DNA from: Scleroderma bovista
Taxonomy: Eukaryota; Basidiomycota; Agaricomycetes; Boletales; Sclerodermataceae
Length of the DNA: 26,187 bases
Direction: 5' to 3'
Assembly (NCBI GenBank): GCA_037178675.1
Contig: JAYMGJ010000058.1
Location: 1 to 26,187, forward strand
How positions within the stretch are numbered: position 1 is the stretch's first letter; every line of letters begins with the position of its first letter. The position numbers were made by a program, and so were the translations under genes. Below, one piece after another: positions 16,763 to 25,861 of the stretch. Below the pieces are notes generated by a model. That model had not been told where the DNA came from. It made no database searches and saw only the letters and a list, made by a program, of their open reading frames with translations.

Positions 16763-18863
16763 TGTCACGCACCAAACAGGTTTGGTACAGTGAACATGGA
16801 AGATAACACCTATATCGAATGATCCTTATGCGAAGGATAAGCACGACGGACCCTCATCATAGCCATCTATTGCACAAGACAACTATCCTGATGCGAGAGA
16901 TGAATGCCAATGCAGACAGTCATCTATTGCACGAGAACCGCCAAGAAGCAGAAGAAACTGAAGGAATAACGTCAATTGTGGTATGAGAAAGGAATGCACA
17001 CGTCTGCAGTCCAACTCCCATACCAGAACGATCAAAGAAGCTGAAGAATTGATGGAGAAATGAAGGAGAAAGAGAAGAAATGATTTTTAGCGCCCAAATG
17101 TCATTTTTAGGCGCCCAGTGCCGGCATTCCGATATTTTGAATAGCTCCGTCGTTTCTGAAGCTATCAGGCACGTGACTATACCGTCAGAAAGCCTAGAGC
17201 GTGGTCTATCTGCCTGTCAAGTTCCGACGCAAATCCGTTCATTTCCCACGGAGATATTCCCCCCGCAATCCAGACGTTCACTTCATCGCTCACTATGGAG
17301 TCCGTATTTTCTCTGCATCATTTCTCCGCTATTGCTGCAGATCTCCACTATGTCCTGCTCTTAGGACAGCCTCTCCCAGAGTTCCCGTGCACTGCCTGGC
17401 ACATATCTTCCCAGCCTGCTCCCTCAGTCCCTCTCGTTCTCGGTCAGCGCGTTCTCCTCGTCAGTCCTGCGTCAAGGACGTACTTTGGTCATCTTAGGTC
17501 TATTGTCAAGCTTGAGAAGTCTTCTCTGGTCGTCTCTGTGTCCCCTGAGCCCTCAGCCTATGGTCCCTTCCTCCCAGATACTTGCCATGTCCATCTTCCT
17601 CTGTCGTTTGTCTCACTTCCCTGGATGCGCCGAATTCAATACTCTATCCGCTTCCCTACTTTCAGACGACGTCCCCCAGCACCATGACAGTTATTCCCCC
17701 CCACTTTATAGTGCTATTAGGAAGAAGAACCCTCTCTCGTTCTTTCCCAGAAGAGAGCTCGTCAAGGGAGCCCATGGTTGTGCTTCAGCGGCGCTAGAAC
17801 ACATGCACTATACTTTAGTGTATGCTGACCCCCCAAAAAGACCTCTGGACCCCTGGTACCCTTCTTGTGGCTGTTTTGTCTCGGATCAATCCCCCTATTA
17901 ATCCCAGATCTTCCCCATTGTTGTCCCATCAAATTCCTGATGGTACACAGCCCCCCATCAAACTTCTTAGGCTGTGCATCAATGACTCCTTCTGCTGTGC
18001 AGTGACTCATCCCTTGCTTACTGATGCTCTCTTGTCATCAGTATTACTCTATCCCTTTCGCATTTTTGGTATATTACTCAGCTGATGACTCACTCCCTTA
18101 CCAATCAATCTTGTCATGCAGCTTACTCATTCCTTTACTTAGCAGCTTATTCATGCTTCCTATGCTTACTCATTCCTGCTTATCCCTTGCTTACTGATCG
18201 CTTACAAACCCCTTACAAAGCTCTTACCAATCCCTTACCAATCCTTGACAAATTCTGCTTACTCCCTTCTCTTTTTGTACTTTAATGCTGTGCCCCCCCA
18301 TGTATTTAAACCCCTGGGCTCAGCCCAGTGAAAAAAGACCCAATTGCACGAAATTATCCCTCTCTCAGTCCCTCTCAGTCAGTATCCCCTCAGCTCTTTG
18401 AGTCTTGTAGGCTTCAGTGAAGGTCTAAAGGCTCTGATATTCAAGTTTTATCCAATCTATTCAAGTCCAAGTCTTTCTCTAGGCTCAAGCGGAGTCTAGC
18501 CTGTCAATCCTTCATCCCCTATTGCTTCTGGACGTCAGGAGCCCCCTTGTCCCCTTGCTGCACCAATCTCTAGGTGTAGTATCGCTACTTCAGTCCCAGT
18601 CAACTCAATCCCCGCTTTGACACTTCCTAGGCTTTAGGAAGAGTCCAGACACCTATCCCCTTCGTCTTCTATTGCTCCTGTACCCCAGGAGTATCCTGCA
18701 TCACCGTCTGCATCACCCTGTTGGTGTAGATCCCCTTCCCTCCTCCTCAGCACATCCTCTCTGGACACCGCGGAGGTAAACCACCACTCGCACAATTTCG
18801 TAGTCCTTTGTTGGTGTTGTGTTTGGGTTGTTGTTCTGACCCAAATCCACACTTTGACTCACA
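16763..18863 (+). repeat. Solo-LTR-like insert of the S family, 2,101 bp
   Basis: It begins TGTCACGCACC and ends GACTCACA (TG..CA). It is flanked by CCGG on both sides (16759-16762 and 18864-18867), which is single in the intact gag sequence of the family. A 5-bp ACCGG duplication is possible if the last A belongs to the target. A TATTTAAA box at 18303-18310 lies about 550 bp before the end, as in a U3-R-U5 layout. A partial older copy is at 2721. The sequence is pyrimidine-rich with many CTTAC words at 18000-18260. Its open frames (up to 138 codons) show no known motif and are poorly conserved in the old copy, so I treat it as non-coding. Confidence 0.7.
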
Positions 18864-19443
18864 CCGGCTTGCCTCGCAGGTCCAGGACTATGGGGATGGC
18901 ACGCTCCGCCGCCTATTCTACTCCGGTCTCCCGGACCGCCTAAAAGATGAGATAGCTCGAGTTGGGAAACCCCTGACTCTGCATGGGCTTAGGGCCCTTT
19001 GTCAAGAGATCGACGCACGCTATTGGGAGCGCAAAGACGAGATCTCTCGTACGACGAAGACCCAATCCACCTCATCCCCAACCAAGTCCTCCAACTCCGG
19101 AGGCAACTCATCCAACTCCGGTCAGGAGAAATCCAAGACCGGTAACTCCCCCAGCTCCGCCAACAACTCTGGCTCGTCCAAAACGACCAACAACCAGCCC
19201 TCCTCTGGTTCCAGACCGGACCTGACCAACAAGCTTGGTAAGGACGGGAAGCTGACCGCAGACGAGCGTAAACGGCGTCTGGACAACAACCTCTGCATGT
19301 TCTGCGGAGGGACCGGTCACTTTGCGGACAACTGTCCTAAGAAGACCAAAAAGGCCAAGGCTCGCCCTGCGGCCATCGCTGCTGAGTCCGGTAAGACGGA
19401 CTCTACTAACTCGGGTGCCAACTCCAAGTCAAAAAAAGAGTAA
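18864..19443 (+). pseudogene. gag: P Gag, C-terminal part with CCHC zinc knuckle
   Basis: It continues the gag frame after the S insert: RLASQVQDYGDGTLRRLFYS, then a Ser/Asn-rich linker and CMFCGGTGHFADNC (bases 19294-19335), a C-x2-C-x4-H-x4-C RNA-binding knuckle. It ends at TAA 19441-19443 directly after the A7 run. It is nearly the same as the end of M1 Gag. It has no start of its own. Confidence 0.9.
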
Positions 19444-19478
19444 GCAGCTCCTGGACCTCCGCACAACCGGCGAGCTGC
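19431..19478 (+). promoter_or_regulatory. Gag-Pol -1 frameshift signal of P
   Basis: The slippery A_AAA_AAA run is at 19431-19437 in the gag frame. It is followed by a six-base spacer including the gag stop. Then comes a 7-bp stem GCAGCTC (19444-19450) with GAGCTGC (19472-19478) and a 21-base loop. The pol frame is the -1 frame and is open across the site. Confidence 0.7.
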
Positions 19479-20386
19479 GTTGACTCCGGAAGTGCACCCG
19501 AGGAGGCTCACCTCAACGTGTCCGCTCTTTACGATCCTAATTCCCTTATGCCTCATGTTTTCCTTTTGTCTTACGATTTACCAGAACTCCGTGCGCTTGT
19601 GGACTCCGGTTCCACGCACTGTTTTGTAGATACCCAATATGCTCTTGGACACTCTCTCTCCACTTACTCTGTTCCTCCGATTGTTCTCCGACTCTTTGAC
19701 GGTACCTCAAATTTTGTAATTACTCAAGCCGTCGACCTATCAGTGAAATTCCCCGCATCCAGTGATGTCACCCCTATGACTTTTTACCTCGCTCCGTTAG
19801 ACTCTGAATGCATGATTGTCCTTGGACATAACTGGCTCACCCGCTACAATCCGTTGATTGATTGGGTACTGAGCAGTTTAACTTTCCGGACCCTTGCACA
19901 AAGTTTGCTAGCGCCCCCGTCAACTCCCTCTCCGGTCCTGTCCGGTAACCCTGTCTCCGGCCTCTCCGGCCAATCTGACCCCGGCCTCGCGCCATCTGTC
20001 GACACTCCGGTTTGCACCCCTCCACACATCTCTCTGATTAACGCAGCCGCATTCGTGCGTGCGTGCAAATTAGAAGGATCCACCAAATACCAACTTCAGC
20101 TGTGTCCCTCTGACTCAGCGAAGGCTCGCTCTTCCTCTGCCTCTACTCTGCCGGACTTGGACATTGTCCCTCCGGAGTATCGCGATTATGCGGACGTGTT
20201 CAGCAAGGCGAAAGCCTCTGAACTGCCCCCGCATCGTGACTACGATCTGAAGATCGACCTTGAAGAAGGTACCTCTCCTCCTTTGGGAACTCTCTACTCA
20301 CTGTCTCCGGTTGAGCTCTCCGCCCTCCAGACCTTCATCGACGAGAATCTAAATACAGGTTTCATCCGTCCTACCGCCTCCTCCCT
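19438..20386 (+). pseudogene. pol: P Pol: protease and start of reverse transcriptase, ends in a frameshift
   Basis: The aspartic protease site ALVDSGSTHCFVD lies at about 19590-19630 (Asp codon 19602), followed by LGHNWLTRYNP. The RT N-terminal text ELPPHRDYDLKIDLEEG and NTGFIRPTASS follows. There M1 reads SSHAAPVLFV, whereas P has lost one base near 20386, so the natural frame ends at a TAA at 20406-20408. The enzyme would be truncated before the RT active site. Confidence 0.9.
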
Positions 20387-22546
20387 GCTGCTCCGGTCCT
20401 CTTCGTAAAGAAGAAGGATGGCTCACTCCGCCTCTGCGTTGACTTCCGGGGCCTAAACAAAATTACCAAGAAGGATCGCTATCCACTCCCCCTAATCTCT
20501 GATCTTTTGGACTCACCCAGCCGTGCTAAAATCTATTCGAAGATCGACCTCCGGCACGCGTACCATCTAGTCCGGATTGCTCCGGGCGATGAATGGAAGA
20601 CCGCCTTCCGTACGCGCTATGGGTCCTACGAGTGGTTAGTAATGCCCTTTGGCCTCACTAACGCCCCTGCAGCCTTCCAGCGCTTTGTCAACACCATCTT
20701 CGCTGACATGCTAGACGTCTGCATCGTCGTGTACCTCGACGACATCCTAATCTACTCCGAGGATATGGAGTCCCACCAGCAGCACGTCCGGGAAGTTCTC
20801 CGCCGACTCTGGTTACATGGCCTCTTCGCCAAACCGGAGAAATGTGAGTTCCACTCGGACTCGGTAGAGTACCTCGGCTATCGCCTCTCTCCGGACGGTT
20901 TGACTATGTCTCCGGACAAGATCCAAACCATCTCTGACTGGCCTGAACCTCGAAAGGTAAAGGACATCCAATCCTTCTTGGGCTTTGCCAATTTCTACCG
21001 CCGGTTCATATTCAACTACTCTGACATTGTGGTTCCCCTCACCCGGCTCACACGGAAGGATGCTCCCTGGAATTTCTCTGAGGACTGTCGACGTTCTTTC
21101 AATGCTCTCAAGCACGCCTTCACCACCGCGCCCATCCTCACTCACTTTATTCCGGACACCCCTATCATCGTGGAAACTGATGCCTCCGACTACGCTGTCG
21201 CTGGCATCTTGTCTATCACCTGCGCCGACGGAGAGATCCGTCCGGTCGCATACTACTCCCGGACCCTGACTGCTCCAGAGTTAAACTACGACACCCACGA
21301 TAAGGAGTTGCTGGCTATCTTCGAAGCTTTCCGGAACTGGCGCCATTACCTCGAAGGTTCCGCCTCTCCAATAGACGTCGTCATGGACCACAAAAACCTC
21401 GAGTACTTCTCCACCTCAAAAGTACTGTCCCGCCGGCAAGCCCGGTGGTCTGAATTTCTATCACAATTTAATCTTGTCATTCGTTTCCGTCCCGGAAAAC
21501 TCGGTGCCAAGCCGGACACTCTCACTAGACGATGGGACGTCTACCCCAAAGAGGGGGATAGTGGCTACGCCCGGGTTAACCCCCAAAATCTTAGGCCGGT
21601 GTTCACTCAAGAACAGCTCTCTAATTCTCTTCGCGCTACTTATCTAGAGTTTCCGGTCCTCCGTGCAGTCGCAATCATGGACGTGGAAACACTCCATAGT
21701 GACATCCTCTCTGCACTACCCTCTGATCCCATTGCCCAGGTCCACCTCGCAGATCCACCGGACTCTCGTTGGTCCACTGATGAGGCTGGATTCCTTCGAC
21801 TAGACGGTCGTATATACGTACCGGACTTGGATGACCTCCGTCTCCGGGTACTCCGGTATCGACACGACCACCCACTCGCTGGTCACTTTGGGCAAAACTG
21901 GACTCTAGAGCTAATCCGGCGTGAATATACCTGGCCTGGTCTCAGGACCTTCGTCAAGGACTACGTCCGGTCCTGTACCTCCTGCGCAAGAGCTAAGACA
22001 CCGTGCCATAGACCATACGGACTGCTGAAGCAGCTCCCAGTACCGGAGAAGCCCTGGAATTCCATATCCATGGACTTTATAGAGCAGCTCCCTGCCTCTA
22101 CCGGATTCACAGCTATCCTGGTCATAGTAGATAGGCTTTCTAAACAAGCTATTTTCATCCCTACTCACGACACCATCACTAGTCCGGAGCTCGCAAAGCT
22201 CTTCTTACTCCACGTGTTCTCCAAGCACGGTGTCCCCGCCCACGTCACCTCAGATCGCGGTACAGAGTTTGTCTCTCACTTCTTCCGGTCACTCGGAAAG
22301 GCCCTCGACATGCGCCTCCACTTCACCTCCAGTTACCACCCGGAGGGCGACGGCCAGACTGAGCGTTCCAACCAGACTCTCGAACAGTACCTCCGAATCT
22401 ACTGCAACTACCAGCAGGACAACTGGGCGGACCTACTCCCATTGGCGGAGTTCGCATACAACAATGCACCTAGTGCTACTACCGGAGTTTCACCCTTCTT
22501 TGCCAACAAAGGTTACCACCCTAAGATCTCCGTTTACCCAGAATGA
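20387..22546 (+). pseudogene. pol: P Pol: reverse transcriptase, RNase H and integrase, ended by a premature stop
   Basis: After the frameshift the frame stays open for about 720 codons. RT motifs are VDFRGLNKITKKDRYPLP (M1 has VDFRDLNK), MPFGLTNAPAAFQ and YLDD (20732-20743). RNase H shows VETDASDYAVAG, DKELLAIFEAF and VVMDHKNLEYF. Integrase shows the zinc motif HPLAGHFGQN..CTSC and catalytic residues in ISMDFIEQLP, VTSDRGTEF and YHPEGDGQTERSNQTLEQYL. A TGA at 22544-22546 follows YPE, where M1 has TGC (Cys). The catalytic domains look complete apart from the upstream shift. Confidence 0.93.
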
Positions 22547-23152
22547 GATATGACCTCCGCACGGGCTCGTGATTACGCAGTCGACCTCGAGTCGCTGCAC
22601 CAATACCTTCGAGAAGAAATGGCCAACGCGCAACTTCGCTACCAAGGTCCGGCTGATGCCAAACGTACTCCAGCACCGGACTTCAAGGTTGGCGACCAAG
22701 TATATGTGAAAGCCAAATACTTCCGGTCTACTCGACCATCCAAAAAGCTATCAGAAAAGAATCTTGGGCCCTACACTATCATAGCACAAGTAGGCTCTCT
22801 CTCTTTTACGCTACGCCTTCCAGATTCCATGCGCGCCGTTCATCCCGTCTTCCATGTCTCCCAACTCGAACCGGCCATACCCAATACTATACCGGACCGG
22901 ATACAGCCTCCTCCGTCACCAGTTGAAGTAGATGGTGAACTGGAATTCGAGATCTCTGAGATCCTCGACTCCAAGGTTGACCGTCGACGAAAATCGTGCA
23001 AACTGCTGTACTTGGTACGTTGGTCCGGTTACGAAGGAACTGACGAAGAAACGTCATGGCTACTCGCCATGGAACTAGGCAACGCTACGGAACTGTTAGA
23101 AGATTATCATGTCTGGTACCCGGACAAACCCGGACCACTCGCGTCTATGTAG
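22547..23152 (+). pseudogene. pol: P Pol: integrase C-terminus with GPY motif and chromodomain
   Basis: It is in the same frame as the segment before the TGA. The text runs DFKVGDQVYVKAKYF, KKLSEKNLGPYTII (GPY/F motif) and HPVFHVSQLEPA. A chromodomain follows at about 22941-23135 with FEISEILDSK, LLYLVRWSGYEG and EETSWLL, carrying the two tryptophans of the methyl-lysine cage region. It ends at TAG 23150-23152. It marks the element as a chromovirus. The accessory gene ends 164 bases further on, facing it. Confidence 0.92.
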
Positions 23153-23316
23153 TAATACTCTCGCTCTCTGTTTCTTTTATCCGTCTCTCTTATCTGTTTC
23201 ACTCTCTGTTTCACTTCATCTTGTAATATCACTCACTAAACTCAGATCACTTTTCTTTATAAACAAAAAAGTCAAACTAATTACACTTTCTATTTACAAA
23301 GTCCGGACCGGACCAC

Positions 23317-24078
23317 TTACTCCGGCACAGCGCCGCCAGGGTTCTCCTGCTCCTCTTGGAGCCCCTGGACCTCCTGTTCGACCTCCTCCGGGTCGACCTC
23401 CGGCTCGCTGTCCTCCGACTCCTCGTCCTCATCCCAAGGCGCCATGAAGAAACGGCATTCCTCGAGGAATGTCTCGAGGCCGGCCGTCAGCCGCTCGTTT
23501 CCTTTGGCCACAGAGCGGGTGGCATCCGCTACCCGGCACATCTGTCCGGTCATCTCTTCCACCGCTCCGGTCAGCTTGTCCAGCCGCTCTAGAAACGGCC
23601 TAGGGTCGAACCCAGACCGTTGCCCAGACGGTCCCGGTACTTCGACGATGTCGTCATCGTCAACAACCTTCGCAGTTGTCTTCTTCTTTTTCCGCTTCTC
23701 CCCTCCTCGCGGCGATGCTGCGACCTCCTTCGCCTTGCCCTTCCCTTTGTCCACTACCGGACCCGGACCTCCCACCTCCGGCCACTCGCACCGCTCCTTG
23801 AGACCGGCGCACTTCATGCACGCGCGCTGCTTGGGCTTTTCAGGGTCCCGCGCTCTGGCCTCCGCCTCTTCACGTGCTCGCCTCTCCGCCTCTTCCCTAC
23901 GTTGTTTCTCCTCCCTCTTCACTTGCTTACATCGACGACGCTCCTTCGCTTTGGCATCAAGGACGTCTGACTCGTCTTCGCTACCAGATTGCAACTCCGG
24001 CATAGAGGCCTTCGTCCAATCCTTGGACTCGGTGGCAGCGGGGGCGACGGGGCTGATGGACTTGGCAATGTTCGACAT
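23317..24078 (-). CDS. Opposite-strand accessory protein of P, 253 aa, partial zinc cluster
   Basis: The start is taken at ATG 24078 (MSNIAKSISPVAP) because the same start and upstream TATA occur in M1; an upstream in-frame ATG at 24207 lies before the TATA box. Order of parts: Ser/Glu-rich start (SGSEDESDVLDAK), a charged helix (REEKQRREEAERRAREEAEA), a half zinc cluster CMKCAGLKERC, a basic patch (GGEKRKKKKTTAK), an Ile/Val-acid patch (DDDDIVEVPGPSGQRSGFDP), a heptad-like coiled coil (PFLERLDKLTGAV onward) and an acidic tail. Compared with M1 a deletion of about 220 bp removed the intron and the first three cysteines, and one Cys is Arg. The frame is otherwise intact. Possible roles are DNA or RNA binding or a dominant-negative partner; this is inference. 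Confidence 0.6.
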   Translation of the reverse strand: MSNIAKSISPVAPAATESKDWTKASMPELQSGSEDESDVLDAKAKERRRCKQVKREEKQRREEAERRAREEAEARARDPEKPKQRACMKCAGLKERCEWPEVGGPGPVVDKGKGKAKEVAASPRGGEKRKKKKTTAKVVDDDDIVEVPGPSGQRSGFDPRPFLERLDKLTGAVEEMTGQMCRVADATRSVAKGNERLTAGLETFLEECRFFMAPWDEDEESEDSEPEVDPEEVEQEVQGLQEEQENPGGAVPE

Positions 24079-24129
24079 GTTGTTAGAGGGCAGAGAACTG
24101 AGGGGTACTACAGGCAAAACCGGTCTGAT

Positions 24130-24136
24130 CTTTATA
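24130..24136 (-). promoter_or_regulatory. TATA box of the opposite-strand accessory gene in P
   Basis: TATAAAG on the minus strand lies 58 bases before ATG 24078. The block CTATAAAGATCAGACC and the roughly 60 bases upstream are conserved with M1 (7310-7390) although the region is non-coding for the sense element. Confidence 0.5.
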
Positions 24137-24231
24137 GATCCAAAGTTTGTACTCAGACATTCACTCCGGACTCCGCATTGTTCTAGGCGACCACACGTCA
24201 GCCTCATTGGGGCCTCATGGGTTCGGCCCCT

Positions 24232-24241
24232 AAAGGGGGGA
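24232..24241 (+). promoter_or_regulatory. Polypurine tract of P
   Basis: AAAGGGGGGA stands three bases before the 3' LTR at 24245. The same tract, reversed, is next to the M1 3' LTR (7266-7280). It primes plus-strand DNA synthesis. Confidence 0.85.
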
Positions 24242-24244
24242 TAC

Positions 24245-24865
24245 TGTTACGACCATGTCCAACTCCGGATCATACCCGGTTACTCCGGTCGCATCGCAGC
24301 ACTACAGCTCAACTCCGGACCTCTGCGCGTCACTCTGGTCCCGGACGCGCACATACTCTTCCGCTAAGTGCGACCCTTTGCATTAATCCCTATCCAGTCG
24401 TTACTTCACTTCTCCGTCAACCCTGTAGTACCGTGAGTTCTCCGTGCTCTGTTTATATCTCATACCTTGTAGTATTTTCACCGGACCTGCTTTATTTTCA
24501 TCGGACCTGACCTAGTCCTAACTCCGGTCGTTCCTTGTCCGCTATTAGGTTGTTTACTTGTCACCGTATATACTCGACCCTAGTTTCTACTTAGTATAAG
24601 TACTCCATAGTTTATTCTGTATAGTCAGTCTGAAATCAACCATAGTCTCTACTCCTGATCTTGCCCGTCTCCGTCTCTATCTCCGTCTCCCATTCTTGAC
24701 CGGAACCTACGCAAGGGATCAACGCTCGTTGTCCTTAGTCGTTGAATCCAAGTGGTCACCAACTCCGGCCAGACTAATCTCTTGTCCAGCCCTCTGCTCT
24801 CCCCCTTCGTCCGCTTCTGTCCGGACTTGACCGGACCCCCTACCGGAGTAGACCCGGACTTGACA
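24245..24865 (+). repeat. P 3' LTR, 621 bp
   Basis: It is identical to the 5' LTR by eye except at 24295 (C for T) and 24753 (T for C). It is followed by the GGAAC duplication at 24866-24870. Confidence 0.95.
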
Positions 24866-24870
24866 GGAAC

Positions 24871-25838
24871 AAAGGGAACAGGAACAGAAACGGAACGGAG
24901 ACATACAATAACCGGATGCATAGACACGGAACTATATACTAAAAGGAGATGGAGCATCAATTGTCGGAGTGGAGATGGATACGTAGCATCGGAGGTGTGC
25001 GATTACAATCAGACTTTAGTTTACAACAGACTTGTAACGGACTAACTTTTTATCTTATCTAATCTGCGATTAGATGACATCTTATCTTATCGTACCATAG
25101 TATCTTATCTAGTGCATCTTATCTGTAGGTCTGTCTAGACTACAGCCTCATGCTGTACATGCTGTATCCCTTAGTGTCGTTAGCATAGCCTTACCACAGG
25201 ACGGCAGCTGTGCTCACTGCCTCGTACAGCATACAGCCTCATGGATAGCCTCGCACAGGACACGTGTAGTGTAGTATATATGCTGCTGCAATCCAGCACC
25301 CAGAGGCTCTCCATTCAAGCTCTCTTTGGGTTTTCGCTCTAAGACGGTTGACTCCTGCTTCCTCCTCAGAGTCTCAACGTGTGGTAGTTCTTTGGGTTGT
25401 TTGCCCTTAGGGTTGTCTCACTAGAGCTCGAATCTACCCACCTACTAGTTGTCTACCACGCGCTGTTCCCCAGCCTTATAAAGGGAAACTATACCCGGAC
25501 TCCAGGGTTAAGGAGCTTTGTTTCAAAACCTTTCACGTTCGCACACGGCCAGCCTTTAGTGCTGTTCCCTGTAGCCCACTTGGGTTTGGGAGTTTCTAGT
25601 ACAAACTTGTTTACGTATCATACACCAGCCCAGGGTCGTGCCTGGTGTCTGTAGGGCAGCTCCCGTTCAAGCGCGGTTCGCACCTGCAAGGAGATTGAGC
25701 CATAGTTACACGTAGTTCCTCCGTCCGTGGAGAGGTAGACCTGTGATCTGCAGCCAGTGGCCGTTTGTTTCTGCATAGCTGTGCCACTGCCCTGACCCGG
25801 CGAGCGTGACAGGCGAACAGAAGCTTATGCTTAGTTCA
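24871..25838 (+). repeat. Right part of the E3 5' LTR, end uncertain
   Basis: It continues the sequence interrupted by P. A block of ATCTTATCT repeats (25046-25126) with a TCTAATCTGCGATTAGA palindrome comes first, then repeats of TACAGCCTCATG, then TATAAAG at 25477-25483, a possible promoter. Two ends are possible: GCGTGACA at 25811, which gives a TGTCA..TGACA inverted repeat with the start at 14722, or GTTCA at 25838. The second is followed after one base by TGGAACATCTGTGGGGAT (25840-25857), which has the form of an 18-base tRNA primer site. I see no gene. Confidence 0.4.
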
Positions 25839-25839
25839 T

Positions 25840-25857
25840 TGGAACATCTGTGGGGAT
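25840..25857 (+). promoter_or_regulatory. Candidate tRNA-type primer binding site of E3
   Basis: The reverse complement reads ATCCCCACAGATGTTCCA. It ends in CCA and has the C61/T60 arrangement expected for the last 18 bases of a tRNA. The tRNA identity is not recognised, and the match could be chance. Confidence 0.3.
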
Positions 25858-25861
25858 CTAG

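Larger units (their letters stand above)
15200..24865 (+). mobile_element. Ty3/Gypsy chromovirus 'P' (Tf1/sushi-type), recent insertion, 9,666 bp including an S insert
   Basis: Two 621-bp LTRs differ by eye at only two positions (T15250/C24295 and C15708/T24753). The GGAAC target duplication is perfect (15195-15199, 24866-24870). The order is LTR, self-priming site, gag, -1 pol (protease, RT, RNase H, integrase, chromodomain), opposite-strand accessory gene, purine tract (24232-24241) and LTR. Without the S insert the element is about 7.56 kb. Despite the young LTRs, gag carries a stop and an insertion, and pol a frameshift and a stop, so it cannot be autonomous. Confidence 0.95.

Noticed and set aside
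17295..17901. Open frames of 130 and 138 codons as genes of the S insert
   Set aside because: They overlap each other in different frames, have no known motif, and the corresponding sequence in the old S copy is diverged without signs of coding conservation.
23444..24367. 307-codon plus-strand open frame in P
   Set aside because: It is a shadow of the accessory gene that runs into the 3' LTR; Ser/Arg-rich with no motif.
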